Shown in pieces: positions 38,966-48,204 of a stretch of 64,000 nt of DNA. The stretch covers positions 124,001 to 188,000 of the forward strand of contig NZ_QAGK01000007.1 in NCBI RefSeq assembly GCF_003057885.1, given 5' to 3'. The translations under genes were made by a program, and so were the position numbers. Numbering within the stretch: the stretch's first letter is position 1; the number at the start of each line of letters is the position of its first letter. Under the pieces are notes generated by a model that was not told the DNA's origin, searched no databases, and worked only from the letters and a program-made list of their open reading frames with translations. The stretch is from Oceaniglobus ichthyenteri (GTDB lineage: Bacteria; Pseudomonadota; Alphaproteobacteria; Rhodobacterales; Rhodobacteraceae).

Positions 38966-40481
38966 TGCCCCCCGCGATGCCACCGATGATCTGCTTCAGG
39001 CGGTTCTGGATGCGCCACCGCCAAAACCGCACCTGAGCGAAATTGGCACAGTTGCCGAAATTGGCGACGGGATCGCCATTGTCACCGGTCTGGCGCGGGC
39101 GTTGGTGGATGAGGTGTTGGATTTTGGCGGCGGGCTGACCGGAATCGTGTTTGACCTGGAACTTGACCGGCTTGGCGTGGTGATGTTGGGGCCGGCCGGG
39201 TCGGTTGTGCCGGGGGCTGATGTGCGGCGCACCGGTCAGGTGATCAGCGTGCCGGTGGGGGCGGCATTGTTGGGGCGGGTCGTCAACGGGTTGGGACAGC
39301 CCCGTGATGGTGGCGGGCCAATCGCCACCGACCGGATGCGCCCGATTGAAATGCAGCCCCCCGGCATCCTTGATCGCCGCCCCGTGGCGCGGCCCCTGGC
39401 GACGGGCCTGAAGGCGGTGGATGCCGCTGTGCCGGTCGGGCTGGGTCAACGTGAGTTGATTATTGGGGATCGCCAGACCGGTAAAACATCCATCGCGGTC
39501 GATGCGATCTTGAACCAGAAAAATACCGGCGTGGCCTGTATTTATTGCGCCATCGGTCAACGCGGCGATGCGGTGGCAAAGGTGATTGGCGCTTTGCGCG
39601 ATGGCGGGGTGATGGACAACACCATCGTCATGTCGGCGGGTGATGAGGAAACGCCGGGTCAGTCCTATGTCGCGCCCTACGGGGCCATGTCGATGGCTGA
39701 ATCCTTGGCCGCCGAGGGACGCGATGTGTTGATCGTGTTCGATGATCTGACCCACCACGCCCATTCCTACCGCGAATTGTCGCTGTTGTTGCGCCGCCCA
39801 CCGGGGCGCGAGGCGTTTCCAGGCGATATCTTTTTCGTCCATGCGCGTCTGTTGGAACGGGCCGGGCAATTTGGCCCCGGTGTTGGCGGTGGCTCGATCA
39901 CCGCGCTGCCGGTGGTTGAAACCCAGGCGGAAAACCTGTCGGCCTATATTCCCACCAACCTGATTTCGATCACCGATGGGCAGATATATCTGTCGCCCCG
40001 TCTGGTGCGGCGCAATCAGTTTCCCGCCGTTGATCTGGGCGTGTCGGTATCGCGGGTGGGCGGCAAGGCGCAAGCGCCCGCGCTGCGCGATGTGGCGGGC
40101 AACCTGCGCGTGACTCTGTCGCAATTCGAAGAGCTTGAGGAATTCGCCCGTTTTGGCACCCGGCTTGATGATGAAACCCGCGCCCGGCTGTCACGCGGTG
40201 CGGCGGTGCGCGCCGCCCTGCGCCAGCCCGAGCGTGATCCGATGCCTGCCGATGAACAACTGGCGGTATTGATCGCCGCGATGGAGGGGCTGTTGGATGA
40301 TCTGAGCGAGCCGGACATGGCCACGGCCAGCGCTGCCATTCGCGCCGCCATTCGTGCCGGACAGGGCGAAACCCGCGCCCTTATTCAATCGGGCCAACGG
40401 TTGGGCAAAGACGGGCGCGCCCAGATCGTGGCGCTGGCGCGCGCGGCGGTGCAAGGGGGCGGCGATGGCACAAACCCTTGA
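38955..40481 (+). CDS. atpA: N-type ATPase alpha subunit
   Basis: 508 residues. The nucleotide-binding but non-catalytic subunit: the P-loop is GDRQTGKTS (from residue 171), and the arginine finger lies in [15 protein letters not shown]. The N-terminal part ([31 protein letters not shown]) is the beta-barrel crown. I chose the ATG at 38955 with AGAGG upstream; the frame is open 8 codons further. The end overlaps atpG by 17 bases. Confidence 0.95.
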   Translation: MLHDAPRDATDDLLQAVLDAPPPKPHLSEIGTVAEIGDGIAIVTGLARALVDEVLDFGGGLTGIVFDLELDRLGVVMLGPAGSVVPGADVRRTGQVISVPVGAALLGRVVNGLGQPRDGGGPIATDRMRPIEMQPPGILDRRPVARPLATGLKAVDAAVPVGLGQRELIIGDRQTGKTSIAVDAILNQKNTGVACIYCAIGQRGDAVAKVIGALRDGGVMDNTIVMSAGDEETPGQSYVAPYGAMSMAESLAAEGRDVLIVFDDLTHHAHSYRELSLLLRRPPGREAFPGDIFFVHARLLERAGQFGPGVGGGSITALPVVETQAENLSAYIPTNLISITDGQIYLSPRLVRRNQFPAVDLGVSVSRVGGKAQAPALRDVAGNLRVTLSQFEELEEFARFGTRLDDETRARLSRGAAVRAALRQPERDPMPADEQLAVLIAAMEGLLDDLSEPDMATASAAIRAAIRAGQGETRALIQSGQRLGKDGRAQIVALARAAVQGGGDGTNP

Positions 40482-41373
40482 ACGCCTCACCCGGCGCACC
40501 GACACGATGCAAAGCATCCGAGGCATCGTGCGCACGATGAAAACCATGGCGGCGATCAATGCCGCCCCCTATGAACAGGCCGCCCGCGCCATTGATGAAT
40601 GGCGTGATACGGTGCTGGATGGGCTGCAGGCGTTCCTGCATATCAACGGCCCCTTGGTGCAGGATGAACCGGCCGATGACCGCGCGGTGCTGGTTGTTCT
40701 GGGGTCGGATCACGGCCTGTGCGGTAATTACAACGAGGTGATCGCAGCCGAGGCCGCGCGTCATCGCGCCCCCGGATGCACCCTGCGCATTCTGTGTGTG
40801 GGCGCACAGATGGAGGATGCGTTGCACGGTGTCGGCATGGTGCCCGAAGTCACGCTGTTGCCCCCGGCCAATGTGGATGGGTTGAACCGCCTGGCCGGGG
40901 ATCTGGTGACGCGGCTTGAGGGATTGCGCGGCCACGGCCCGGTGACGTTGATTTACACCCACCGGATTGATCATGGCCGTCATGCCCCCATTTCGCAACG
41001 TTTGCTGCCGCTTGACCGCGATATGATGGTGGACTTGGCGGCGCGCCCCTGGGTGTCGCGCAGTTTGCCGCGCTTTACACTGTCGGCGTCTGATATGTTG
41101 GCGGCGCTGGTGCGCAACCTGTTGTTTGCCACCGTCCACCGCGCCGCCGCCGAGGCATTGGTGACAGAAAACGCAGCCCGGCTGGCGCGGATGCAGCAGG
41201 CCGAACAATCGGTGGACGAGCGGTTGGAAGATCTGAAATCGGAAACACGATCCGTACGGCAAAGCGAAATCACGACCGAACTGTTGGATGTGATCGTGGG
41301 GTTTGAGGCGCTGAAAGCGCGTGAGAAACGCAAGAACAGGTCAGAATCCCAATCCAGCGCGATACCCGACTGA
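40465..41373 (+). CDS. atpG: N-type ATPase gamma subunit
   Basis: 302 residues. The central rotor shaft: an N-terminal helix ([35 protein letters not shown]) and C-terminal helix ([42 protein letters not shown]) form the coiled coil, around a Rossmann-like middle with [14 protein letters not shown]. It is more divergent from housekeeping gamma than alpha and beta are, as is common in N-ATPases. It is the last gene of the set; the CBS gene starts 17 bases later. Confidence 0.92.
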   Translation: MAQTLERLTRRTDTMQSIRGIVRTMKTMAAINAAPYEQAARAIDEWRDTVLDGLQAFLHINGPLVQDEPADDRAVLVVLGSDHGLCGNYNEVIAAEAARHRAPGCTLRILCVGAQMEDALHGVGMVPEVTLLPPANVDGLNRLAGDLVTRLEGLRGHGPVTLIYTHRIDHGRHAPISQRLLPLDRDMMVDLAARPWVSRSLPRFTLSASDMLAALVRNLLFATVHRAAAEALVTENAARLARMQQAEQSVDERLEDLKSETRSVRQSEITTELLDVIVGFEALKAREKRKNRSESQSSAIPD

Positions 41374-41390
41374 TCGGGATGGAGGTGAAT

Positions 41391-41807
41391 ATGCGTGTGT
41401 CCAGAATTATGCAAAGGCAACCGTCCTGCGTGGGGCCGGGAACATCGATTCGCGCCGCAGCCGCGTTGATGAAGGACCGCGATATCGGGTTTTTACCGGT
41501 GGTCGAGGGCGGCGTTGCCATTGGTGTTTTGACGGACCGCGATCTTGTGCTGGGGTTGATGCCCAATGCCCGGTGGGGCCGGGATCAGCCGGTCAGCACC
41601 ATCATGACCCGTTATGTCAGCATCTGCCACGCCGATCACAGCGTAGTTGATGCGGCGCGAATGATGGGGGATCGGCGCATTCGCCGCCTGTTGGTAAACG
41701 ATCCCGACGGTCGGTTGTTGGGTATTGTATCGCTGGGCGATATTGCCCGCGACGCAAGCGAAGAACTCGCCGGTCAGACCTTGGGTGAGATTGTCGAATG
41801 CCGATGA
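41391..41807 (+). CDS. CBS-domain-pair protein after the ATPase operon
   Basis: 138 residues with two CBS motifs: TSIRAAAALMKDRDIGFLPVVEGGVAIGVLTDRDLV and HSVVDAARMMGDRRIRRLLVND...LLGIVSLGDIA. The DRD in the first repeat is a typical adenosyl-ligand contact. It has a strong ribosome site (GGAGGTGAAT) and sits 17 bases after atpG, so it is probably expressed with the ATPase. As an adenylate sensor it could report energy charge to a partner, but no partner is known. Confidence 0.87.
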   Translation: MRVSRIMQRQPSCVGPGTSIRAAAALMKDRDIGFLPVVEGGVAIGVLTDRDLVLGLMPNARWGRDQPVSTIMTRYVSICHADHSVVDAARMMGDRRIRRLLVNDPDGRLLGIVSLGDIARDASEELAGQTLGEIVECR

Positions 41808-41814
41808 TTGGCCG

Positions 41815-42549
41815 CTACACGGGCAAGGCGCGCATCAGGATTTCTTCTTTCAACAGGCCGATGTCGATATCGGCCAGTGCGCACAGGGTGGCCACGTCTT
41901 CCAGACAGATCGTGCCGCTGTCGGGGTGCGAAATCAGCCCCTCGCGTTCGAATCTGCGCAGGGTGCGGCAGACGTGAACATTGGTCAGGCCGGTAAATTC
42001 GCCCAGCTTTTGCTGGGTGATCGGAAATTCGAACCGGGTGCCTTGGGTGCGGCCCACATATTCCAGCCGGACGTAAAACTCCAACAGCGCATAGGCGATG
42101 CGGTTGGCGGCGTTGCCCCGCCCCAATCGCAGCAACAATTCCGACGTGCGCGATTGCGCCGTCAGGATCGACGCCGCCATCAGTTTGCGCAAACGGATAA
42201 AGGCGGCATCGGGGCCATTGGCGGCCATGGGGTGAACCACGATATATTCCACATCGCTCAGCGCTTCGACGCTACAGGCCGCGACGGGCACGATTTCGGT
42301 GCCGATCAGGGCGAAATCGCCCGGCAGCATCACATCAATGATTTGCCTGTCGCCCGAAATCAGCGTTTTGGACAGGCCGATCCAGCCCTTCAGCAGAAGA
42401 ATCGAGTGATCGGCAAAATCGCCCTCGTCAGCGATCAGCGTGCCTTGTTTGGCATGAACCGACGGAATGCGGCACTGCACCTGCAACGTTTGGGCCAAAT
42501 CCCCGGTTCTGTCGCCCGGAAGGCGGGCCAGGAGTGCCGATTTGCTCAT
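41815..42549 (-). CDS. Crp/Fnr-family transcriptional regulator
   Basis: 244 residues. An effector domain of the cyclic-nucleotide-binding type (about 20-135, LIADEGDFADHSILLLKGWIGL, IIDVMLPGDFALIGTE) is followed by a dimerisation helix and a winged helix-turn-helix (ITQQKLGEFTGLTNVHVCRTLRRFEREGLI). The N-terminal cysteine cluster of oxygen-sensing FNR is absent (only one Cys near residue 26), so it is not a classical Fe-S FNR. The long AAGGGGAACC ribosome site precedes the ATG. It converges with the CBS gene and may regulate the neighbouring ATPase and stress genes. Confidence 0.88.
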   Translation of the reverse strand: MSKSALLARLPGDRTGDLAQTLQVQCRIPSVHAKQGTLIADEGDFADHSILLLKGWIGLSKTLISGDRQIIDVMLPGDFALIGTEIVPVAACSVEALSDVEYIVVHPMAANGPDAAFIRLRKLMAASILTAQSRTSELLLRLGRGNAANRIAYALLEFYVRLEYVGRTQGTRFEFPITQQKLGEFTGLTNVHVCRTLRRFEREGLISHPDSGTICLEDVATLCALADIDIGLLKEEILMRALPV

Positions 42550-42710
42550 CAGTGGTTCCCCTTCATACGGGAATGGCGGTATGAGGCGACACTATACGCA
42601 TTCAACGTCAAAAGGCACCCGAATATGGCTGGCCCCGCACAGGCCGACCAAAACCGTGTCAAAGGCGCGATAAACAGGCAAAGGCACGGCATGAACACCG
42701 GAGGAAACAG

Positions 42711-43832
42711 GTGACCCAAGGCGGCAACGATACCCAAACCGACCCACCGCGCATTGCGGTGGACGAGGGGCGTGTTGTGCTGTCGGGTGATCTGCTGATC
42801 GATGGGGTCGCGGCGCTTAGCTGTGATGTTGATACCGCGCAAGGCGTTGATATCAAACAGGTGGGCCGGATGGACACGGCCGGCGCCTGGTTTGTTCTTG
42901 ATCTGGCGGGGCGGATTGGCGGGCAGGGGGGCACCGTGCCGATCACCGGTGCCAGCGATGTGCAACAGCTTTTGCTTGATACGGTCAGTGCCAATATGCC
43001 CGGCGGCGATGTGCCGCAGGCAAAACGCCAAAGCATCGCGGATGTGATTGAGGGTGTCGGGCAAAGTGTGCACGGCTCCTGGCGGTTGGTTATCGAAGTC
43101 ACCGGTTTTCTGGGTCAGGTGATGGCGGCGCTGGCGACCCTGGTCATTCACCCCCGGCGGCTGCGCCTGACGTCGCTGGTGCATCACATGCAGGAAGTGG
43201 GGTTAAAGGCCGTTCCCATCGTGACGCTGATGGCGTTTCTGATCGGTGTGGTTTTGGCGTTTCAGGGGTCGGTGCAGTTGCGCCAGTTCGGGGCCGAAGT
43301 GTTTGTGGTTGATCTGATCGCCATTGCGGTTCTGCGCGAATTGGGCATTTTGCTGACCGCGATCATCATTGCAGGGCGATCCGGGTCGGCATTTACCGCC
43401 GCGATCGGATCGATGAAAATGCGCGAGGAAGTGGACGCCATGCGCACCCTGGGGTTGGACCCGGTGCAAATACTGGTCGTGCCGCGCGTGTTGGCGTTGA
43501 TCATCACCTTGCCGATACTGGGGCTGATTGCCGATGTTTCGGGGTTGGTGGGCGGTGCCATGATGTCATGGATCGAACTGGGCGTATCGCCCAGCGTGTT
43601 TCAATCGCGCCTCGTGGCCAATATCAACCTCTGGCAGTTTTCGGTGGGGATCATCAAGGCGCCGTTCTTTGCGCTGATCATTGGCGTTATCGGGTGTTAC
43701 GAAGGGCTGAAGGTGGGCGGCAATGCCGAATCCCTTGGGCGGCTTACCTCGACCTCGGTCGTGGTTTCGATTTTTCTGGTCATTGTGGCCGATGCGATGT
43801 TTTCGATCTTTTTTGCCCTGGTGGGGGTGTGA
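42711..43832 (+). CDS. mlaE: Mla-type ABC permease with N-terminal STAS domain
   Basis: 373 residues from a GTG at 42711 (GGAGGAAACAG upstream). Residues 1-105 are STAS-like (VVLSGDLLIDGVAAL, VGRMDTAGAWFVLDLAG), equivalent to the separate MlaB protein in E. coli. Residues 150-373 are the MlaE permease (GLKAVPIVTLMAFLIGVVLAFQG, ELGILLTAIIIAGRSGSAFTAAIGSMK, EEVDAMRTLGLDPV) with about five membrane helices. The complex moves phospholipids between inner and outer membranes. It heads a four-gene operon with overlapping or touching ends. Confidence 0.92.
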   Translation: MTQGGNDTQTDPPRIAVDEGRVVLSGDLLIDGVAALSCDVDTAQGVDIKQVGRMDTAGAWFVLDLAGRIGGQGGTVPITGASDVQQLLLDTVSANMPGGDVPQAKRQSIADVIEGVGQSVHGSWRLVIEVTGFLGQVMAALATLVIHPRRLRLTSLVHHMQEVGLKAVPIVTLMAFLIGVVLAFQGSVQLRQFGAEVFVVDLIAIAVLRELGILLTAIIIAGRSGSAFTAAIGSMKMREEVDAMRTLGLDPVQILVVPRVLALIITLPILGLIADVSGLVGGAMMSWIELGVSPSVFQSRLVANINLWQFSVGIIKAPFFALIIGVIGCYEGLKVGGNAESLGRLTSTSVVVSIFLVIVADAMFSIFFALVGV

Positions 43833-44644
43833 TGCGCAATTCGCAAAACAGCGCGGCGGACGACAGCGATCCGATTATCCGGGTGCGCGGGCTGGTCAAG
43901 AAATTCGGCGATCATGTGGTGCATGATGGCGTCGATCTTGACGTGCGGCGCGGTGAAATCATTGGCATTGTCGGCGGATCGGGGACCGGCAAATCGGTGC
44001 TGTTGCATCAGATTGTCGGCCTGTTGAAACCCAACGCAGGCCAGATCGAGGTGTTCGGCAAAAGCGTGCGGGACACATCCGAGGAAGAATACCGCGCCAT
44101 TCGCCGCCGCTGGGGCGTGATGTTTCAGGATGGGGCGCTGTTTTCATCGCTGACCGTGCGCCAGAACGTCGAAGTGCCAATGCGCGAGCAGTTGGATATG
44201 CCCGACGACCTGCGCGAAACCCTGGCCGGAATCAAGGTGCGCATGGTCGGCCTGCCCGACAATGCCCAAGGCAAATATCCATCGGATCTGTCGGGCGGAA
44301 TGCGCAAACGGGCCGGATTTGCGCGCGCCATCTCATTGGACCCGGAAATCGTGTTTCTGGATGAACCCACCGCCGGGCTTGACCCGATTGGCGCCGCCGC
44401 GTTCGACACGCTGATCGGGCGGTTGCAGGCCGCGCTGGGCCTGACCGTGTTCATGGTCACCCACGATCTGGACTCTTTGCACGCAATCTGCGACCGGATT
44501 GCGGTGTTGGCCGAAAAAAAGGTGCTGGCGGTCGGCACAATGGCCGAAATGCTGGAAATCGATCACCCATGGGTGCGCGAATACTTCCACGGACCGCGTG
44601 CGCGCGCCGCCCTGAAAACCACCGACAATGATGAGGTGCGATAA
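43832..44644 (+). CDS. mlaF: Mla-type ABC transporter ATPase
   Basis: 270 residues. Walker A is GGSGTGKSVL, the signature LSGGMRKRAGFARAI, Walker B IVFLDEPTAGLDP, and the switch histidine MVTHD. LFSSLTVRQNVEVPM is typical of MlaF. It powers the permease from the cytoplasm. Start and stop codons overlap with mlaE (TGATG) and mlaD (TAATG). Confidence 0.95.
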   Translation: MRNSQNSAADDSDPIIRVRGLVKKFGDHVVHDGVDLDVRRGEIIGIVGGSGTGKSVLLHQIVGLLKPNAGQIEVFGKSVRDTSEEEYRAIRRRWGVMFQDGALFSSLTVRQNVEVPMREQLDMPDDLRETLAGIKVRMVGLPDNAQGKYPSDLSGGMRKRAGFARAISLDPEIVFLDEPTAGLDPIGAAAFDTLIGRLQAALGLTVFMVTHDLDSLHAICDRIAVLAEKKVLAVGTMAEMLEIDHPWVREYFHGPRARAALKTTDNDEVR

Positions 44645-46359
44645 TGGAAACCCGGGCGAATTTCATCCTGATCGGCGCCTTTACCCTGGCGGGCATTCTG
44701 GGGGCGCTGGGGTTCATGATCTGGCTGGCCAATGTTCAGCTTGACCGGCAATATGCCCAATATGCCATTCTGTTTGAGGATGTGTCGGGGCTGGATGGAT
44801 CGGGTGATGTTCTGTTCAACGGGATCAGCGTGGGCAAGGTGATTGAATTGCGCATTCACGCGCCCGATCCGTCGCAAATTTATGTGAAAATCGAAGTCGA
44901 CGCCACAACGCCGGTGCGCGAAGACACGGTTGCACAGCTGAATTCATCTGCGGTGACGGGGGTGTCTTATATTGCCCTGTCCAATCAGGGTGCCGTATCC
45001 GCGCCCCTGACCGCGCCCGCGGGTGAGGTACCGATCATCACCTCGAAACCTTCGACCCTGCAACAATTGGTCGACGGCGCGCCCAACCTGGTGGCCGAGG
45101 CGACACGTCTGTTGGAGCAATTTACCAAGATCGTCGGGCCGGAAAATCAGGAGAATGTAAGCGGCATCCTCAGCAATCTGAACACCGCCTCTGGCGGGTT
45201 GGAACAGGCACTGGTGGATTTTTCCGAAATCACCGCAACCGTGGCGGATGCAACGTCGCAAATCGCAGATTTCACCGATCGTTTGGGCGCTCTGAGCACA
45301 GCGGCAGAAACCACATTGGCCAATGTCGATACCGCGCTGGGGTCGGCGGCGGGGGCGTTTGATGCGGCCGAGGGCGCGATTTCATCGTCTACCGGTGCCA
45401 TCGACAGCGCCGCGGCGGCGTTTGCACAGGCCGAAACCCTGATGCAAAAGGATGTGCCGGTGATCGTCGCGCAAATCTCTGAAACAATGACCACGCTGAA
45501 CACGGCGATTGGCGATCTGTCCACCCGGTCGGGGGCCACATTGGACGGATTCACCGAAACCGCCGGTCTGTTGAATGCACGGCTGACCGAATTGGAAACC
45601 ACATTGACCGAGGCGGAAACCGCCTTTGCCGCCGTGACCGAAGCATCGGACAGTTTCGATGCGTTGGTGGATGGCGACGGCGCGCTGTTGGTGGCCGAAG
45701 CGCGGGTGGTTCTGGGCGATGCGGGCCGGGCCATTGCCACCATTGAAAGCGTGATCGACACCGACGTGCCGGCCGTGGTGGCCGACATCCGCACAGCCGT
45801 GGACAGTGCCGCGCGCGCGGTTGAACAGGTGGCGCAGGACATAACCGGCGCCACGGCGCAGCTTGACCCGATGGCAACCGATGCGCGTGCCGCCCTGTCG
45901 GCGGCGACACAGTTGTTTGACCGCGCACAGACCACATTGGTGTATCTGGACGGGGCGCTGGTGTCGGCAAACAGCACATTGGCCACGGCAGATACAACGT
46001 TTGAGGCCGCAACAGATGTTCTGTCGACCGATCTTGGACCCGTACTGGAGGATATCCGCGCCACATCGGCCCGCATCCGCAGTGCAACCGATCAGGTGGC
46101 CGATGATCTGCCCGCGATCACATCGGATCTTGACGCGCTGATTGTACGCGCCGACGATGTGGTGAAACAGGTACAGTCGACCCTGGCCGCCGCCGCGCCC
46201 GGCATCCGCACCTTTACCGGTTCGGGATTGGCAGAACTGACCGGCCTGAGCAGTGAGGCGCGCGGTTTGGTGCAATCGCTGACCCAACTTGTGCGACGGA
46301 TAGAACAGGACCCTGCCAGGTTCCTTCTTGATGATCGCGTACCCGAATACCGGAGATGA
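44644..46359 (+). CDS. mlaD: MCE-domain lipid-binding protein, unusually long
   Basis: 571 residues, three times the length of E. coli MlaD. A membrane anchor (ANFILIGAFTLAGILGALGFMIWL) is followed by one MCE domain (about 38-125, DVSGLDGSGDVLFNGISVGKV, LNSSAVTGVSYIALSN). The remaining ~430 residues are Ala/Thr/Asp-rich and low in aromatic and proline residues, predicted to be long helices with an irregular heptad-like pattern. They could form a needle or tube that bridges the periplasm, a job done by MlaC in E. coli, for which there is no gene here. Confidence 0.88.
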   Translation: METRANFILIGAFTLAGILGALGFMIWLANVQLDRQYAQYAILFEDVSGLDGSGDVLFNGISVGKVIELRIHAPDPSQIYVKIEVDATTPVREDTVAQLNSSAVTGVSYIALSNQGAVSAPLTAPAGEVPIITSKPSTLQQLVDGAPNLVAEATRLLEQFTKIVGPENQENVSGILSNLNTASGGLEQALVDFSEITATVADATSQIADFTDRLGALSTAAETTLANVDTALGSAAGAFDAAEGAISSSTGAIDSAAAAFAQAETLMQKDVPVIVAQISETMTTLNTAIGDLSTRSGATLDGFTETAGLLNARLTELETTLTEAETAFAAVTEASDSFDALVDGDGALLVAEARVVLGDAGRAIATIESVIDTDVPAVVADIRTAVDSAARAVEQVAQDITGATAQLDPMATDARAALSAATQLFDRAQTTLVYLDGALVSANSTLATADTTFEAATDVLSTDLGPVLEDIRATSARIRSATDQVADDLPAITSDLDALIVRADDVVKQVQSTLAAAAPGIRTFTGSGLAELTGLSSEARGLVQSLTQLVRRIEQDPARFLLDDRVPEYRR

Positions 46360-46360
46360 C

Positions 46361-46978
46361 ATGACCCAGACACTGATCCTGACCCGCCGCGCCGCTTTGA
46401 TCGGGGCGGCTGCATCCTTGGGGGGGTGCAGCGCGGTTTCATCGCTGAATTCGGCCGCGACGCCGCTGGACACCTTTGATCTGCGGCCGGTTCCGGGGGC
46501 AACCACGGGGCGGCGCACCGCGCGCACGATCCTGGTGGCGCGCCCCACCACACCAGCGGCGATTGCGACAGACCGCATCGTGGTAAAGCCCAACGCCCTG
46601 GCGGTCACATACCTGCCCGAAAGCCGGTGGGCCGATGACCTGCCGGCGGTCTTGCAATCGCTGATCGTGCGGTCGATCGCGGGAACGGGCCGGGTTGGAT
46701 ATGTCGGCCCGAACGAGGGCGGGCCGGTGCCCGATGTCGCGCTTTTGTCGCGCGTCGACGCGTTTCAGGTTGAGGCGACGAACCCGGGCTTTTCCGTTGT
46801 GATCGACATCAGTCTGACCCTGATGCGCGACCGTGATCAACAGGTGATCGCAACCCGCGTGTTCCGGCAACGCGCCACGGCGACAGACGATATTCCCAGT
46901 GTCCTGATCCCGGCGTTTCAGACGGTTCTGGATGGGCTGCTGCCCGATATCGCAAATTGGGTGGTGGCCACGGCGTGA
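46361..46978 (+). CDS. ABC-type transport auxiliary lipoprotein
   Basis: 205 residues. The start has GGAGATGAC upstream. An N-terminal signal ends in a lipobox (AASLGGCSA), so it is a lipoprotein, with RR in LTRRAALIGA before the hydrophobic core. The body fits the auxiliary lipoprotein family that includes PqiC (TFDLRP, DRIVVKPNALAVTYLPESRWADDLPAVLQSLIVR). It probably docks the lipid conduit to the outer membrane. It is the last gene of the Mla-like operon, starting 1 base after mlaD. Confidence 0.85.
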   Translation: MTQTLILTRRAALIGAAASLGGCSAVSSLNSAATPLDTFDLRPVPGATTGRRTARTILVARPTTPAAIATDRIVVKPNALAVTYLPESRWADDLPAVLQSLIVRSIAGTGRVGYVGPNEGGPVPDVALLSRVDAFQVEATNPGFSVVIDISLTLMRDRDQQVIATRVFRQRATATDDIPSVLIPAFQTVLDGLLPDIANWVVATA

Positions 46979-46983
46979 TGTCT

Positions 46984-47030
46984 GGACGGTGGGTGACGCT
47001 CGGCTTGCGCCATCGCCCCACCCGCCGTCC
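46984..47030. terminator. Hairpin between convergent lipoprotein and radical SAM genes
   Basis: A 12-base inverted repeat GGACGGTGGGTG/CACCCGCCGTCC with one G-T pair and a 23-base loop fills the gap between two convergent stop codons. There is no T-run, so termination in either direction is only plausible. Confidence 0.4.
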
Positions 47031-47036
47031 CGCAGG

Positions 47037-47987
47037 TCAGCCCGAACAACTGGCCCCGCCCAGAACGCAGAATTTCGCGCAATGGGGGTGGTTCAGCGAC
47101 ACATCGCGTTCGGCCTGTTCCAGGGTTTCGCCCAGTTCGAATTCGGGCGCATAGGGCAGCAGGGTACAGGCCAGAACGGCGGGTCTGTCGGCACCTTTGC
47201 GTTTGACCACCATGCGCGATGAGGCACACATCATCGCATCTGGCGAAATGTTCAGGATATTCCAACAGGCGGTGGTGATTTCGGGCACATCCACGCTGTC
47301 ATCCATTTCGGGAAACAGCACCGTCTGGGCCGGGTTCATTGCATCAATCGCAAACCCGTGTCTGGCAAACAGGGCCGCGTATCCGGCGCGCGACTGTTCT
47401 TCGGTTTCGCCCCAGATGGTACGTCCGGCCACAGCCATCGCAACGCCCGCATCGCGCAGCCATTCCATGCCGGTGATGGTTTTGGCAAAGGCGCCCTTGC
47501 CGCGTTCGACATCGTGCATTTCCTGCGAATGGTGATCGACGGAAATCCGCAACGTCAATTTTCCGGGGAAATCGGCGTGCAACGCGGCCAGACCGTCACG
47601 CACGGATTTGCGCATCATCGGGCGCATCGCATTGGTCAGCACCAGCACATCGTATCCGCGTTCAAGGGCGGCGCGGGTCATCGCGTTCATTTCGGGGTTC
47701 ATGTACGGTTCGCCCCCGGTAAAGGCGATTTCGCGCACGCCCCATTGGCGGGTTTGCAGTTGATCGAGATAATCGATCACCTCGGCCTGGGTAATATACA
47801 CCAAGGCATCGTTTTTGGGCGAGCTTAGGATATAGCAATTGGCGCATTCGATATTGCAAAGGGTGCCGGTATTAAACCACAGGGTCTGTGGAGTGTTCAG
47901 CGCAACACTGGCGCGCGGCTCGCCTTTGGCGGTGCGTACCGGATCGCGAAATTTCGCCGGATCCAGGGCATGCGTGTTGTCTTTCAT
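47037..47987 (-). CDS. Radical SAM protein with C-terminal Cys-rich region
   Basis: 316 residues. The cluster motif is CNIECANC (CxxxCxxC), followed by EIAFTGGEPYMNPEM, the SAM-binding GGE motif. The C-terminal 70 residues carry several further cysteines (ACWNILNISPDAMMCAS, VLACTLLPY, HPHCAKFCVLGGASCSG), which suggests a SPASM/Twitch-like auxiliary iron-sulfur cluster. Such enzymes often modify peptides, but no precursor peptide is evident and the substrate is unknown. I chose the ATG at 47987 with GGAGCG upstream. It is divergent from zwf across 217 bases. Confidence 0.87.
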   Translation of the reverse strand: MKDNTHALDPAKFRDPVRTAKGEPRASVALNTPQTLWFNTGTLCNIECANCYILSSPKNDALVYITQAEVIDYLDQLQTRQWGVREIAFTGGEPYMNPEMNAMTRAALERGYDVLVLTNAMRPMMRKSVRDGLAALHADFPGKLTLRISVDHHSQEMHDVERGKGAFAKTITGMEWLRDAGVAMAVAGRTIWGETEEQSRAGYAALFARHGFAIDAMNPAQTVLFPEMDDSVDVPEITTACWNILNISPDAMMCASSRMVVKRKGADRPAVLACTLLPYAPEFELGETLEQAERDVSLNHPHCAKFCVLGGASCSG

Positions 47988-48128
47988 CACTGCGCTCCGC
48001 ATAGTTTCAAGTGTCGTAACCTGTTGAGCCGTGGCGCGAAACCCTGTCAAATGACGCTGACGCAGTTGTGAACCTGCGCGCAACACTGGACTTGGCGTGG
48101 GGACGGGGGTATGAGGCGGGCAGAATTG

Positions 48129-48140
48129 GTTAGCGCTAAC
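48129..48140. promoter_or_regulatory. LacI-family-like operator GTTAGCGCTAAC upstream of zwf
   Basis: A perfect 12-base palindrome with central CG, the form recognised by LacI-family sugar repressors. It lies 64 bases upstream of zwf and within the interval shared with the radical SAM gene. Repression of zwf-pgl-pgi by a sugar regulator encoded elsewhere is the likely meaning. Confidence 0.6.
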
Positions 48141-48204
48141 AGCCGCGCAATGGCGGTGCAGCGCGAGAAAACTGGCCGCCGCGCGGCCAAGGATTGAGGG
48201 CACT

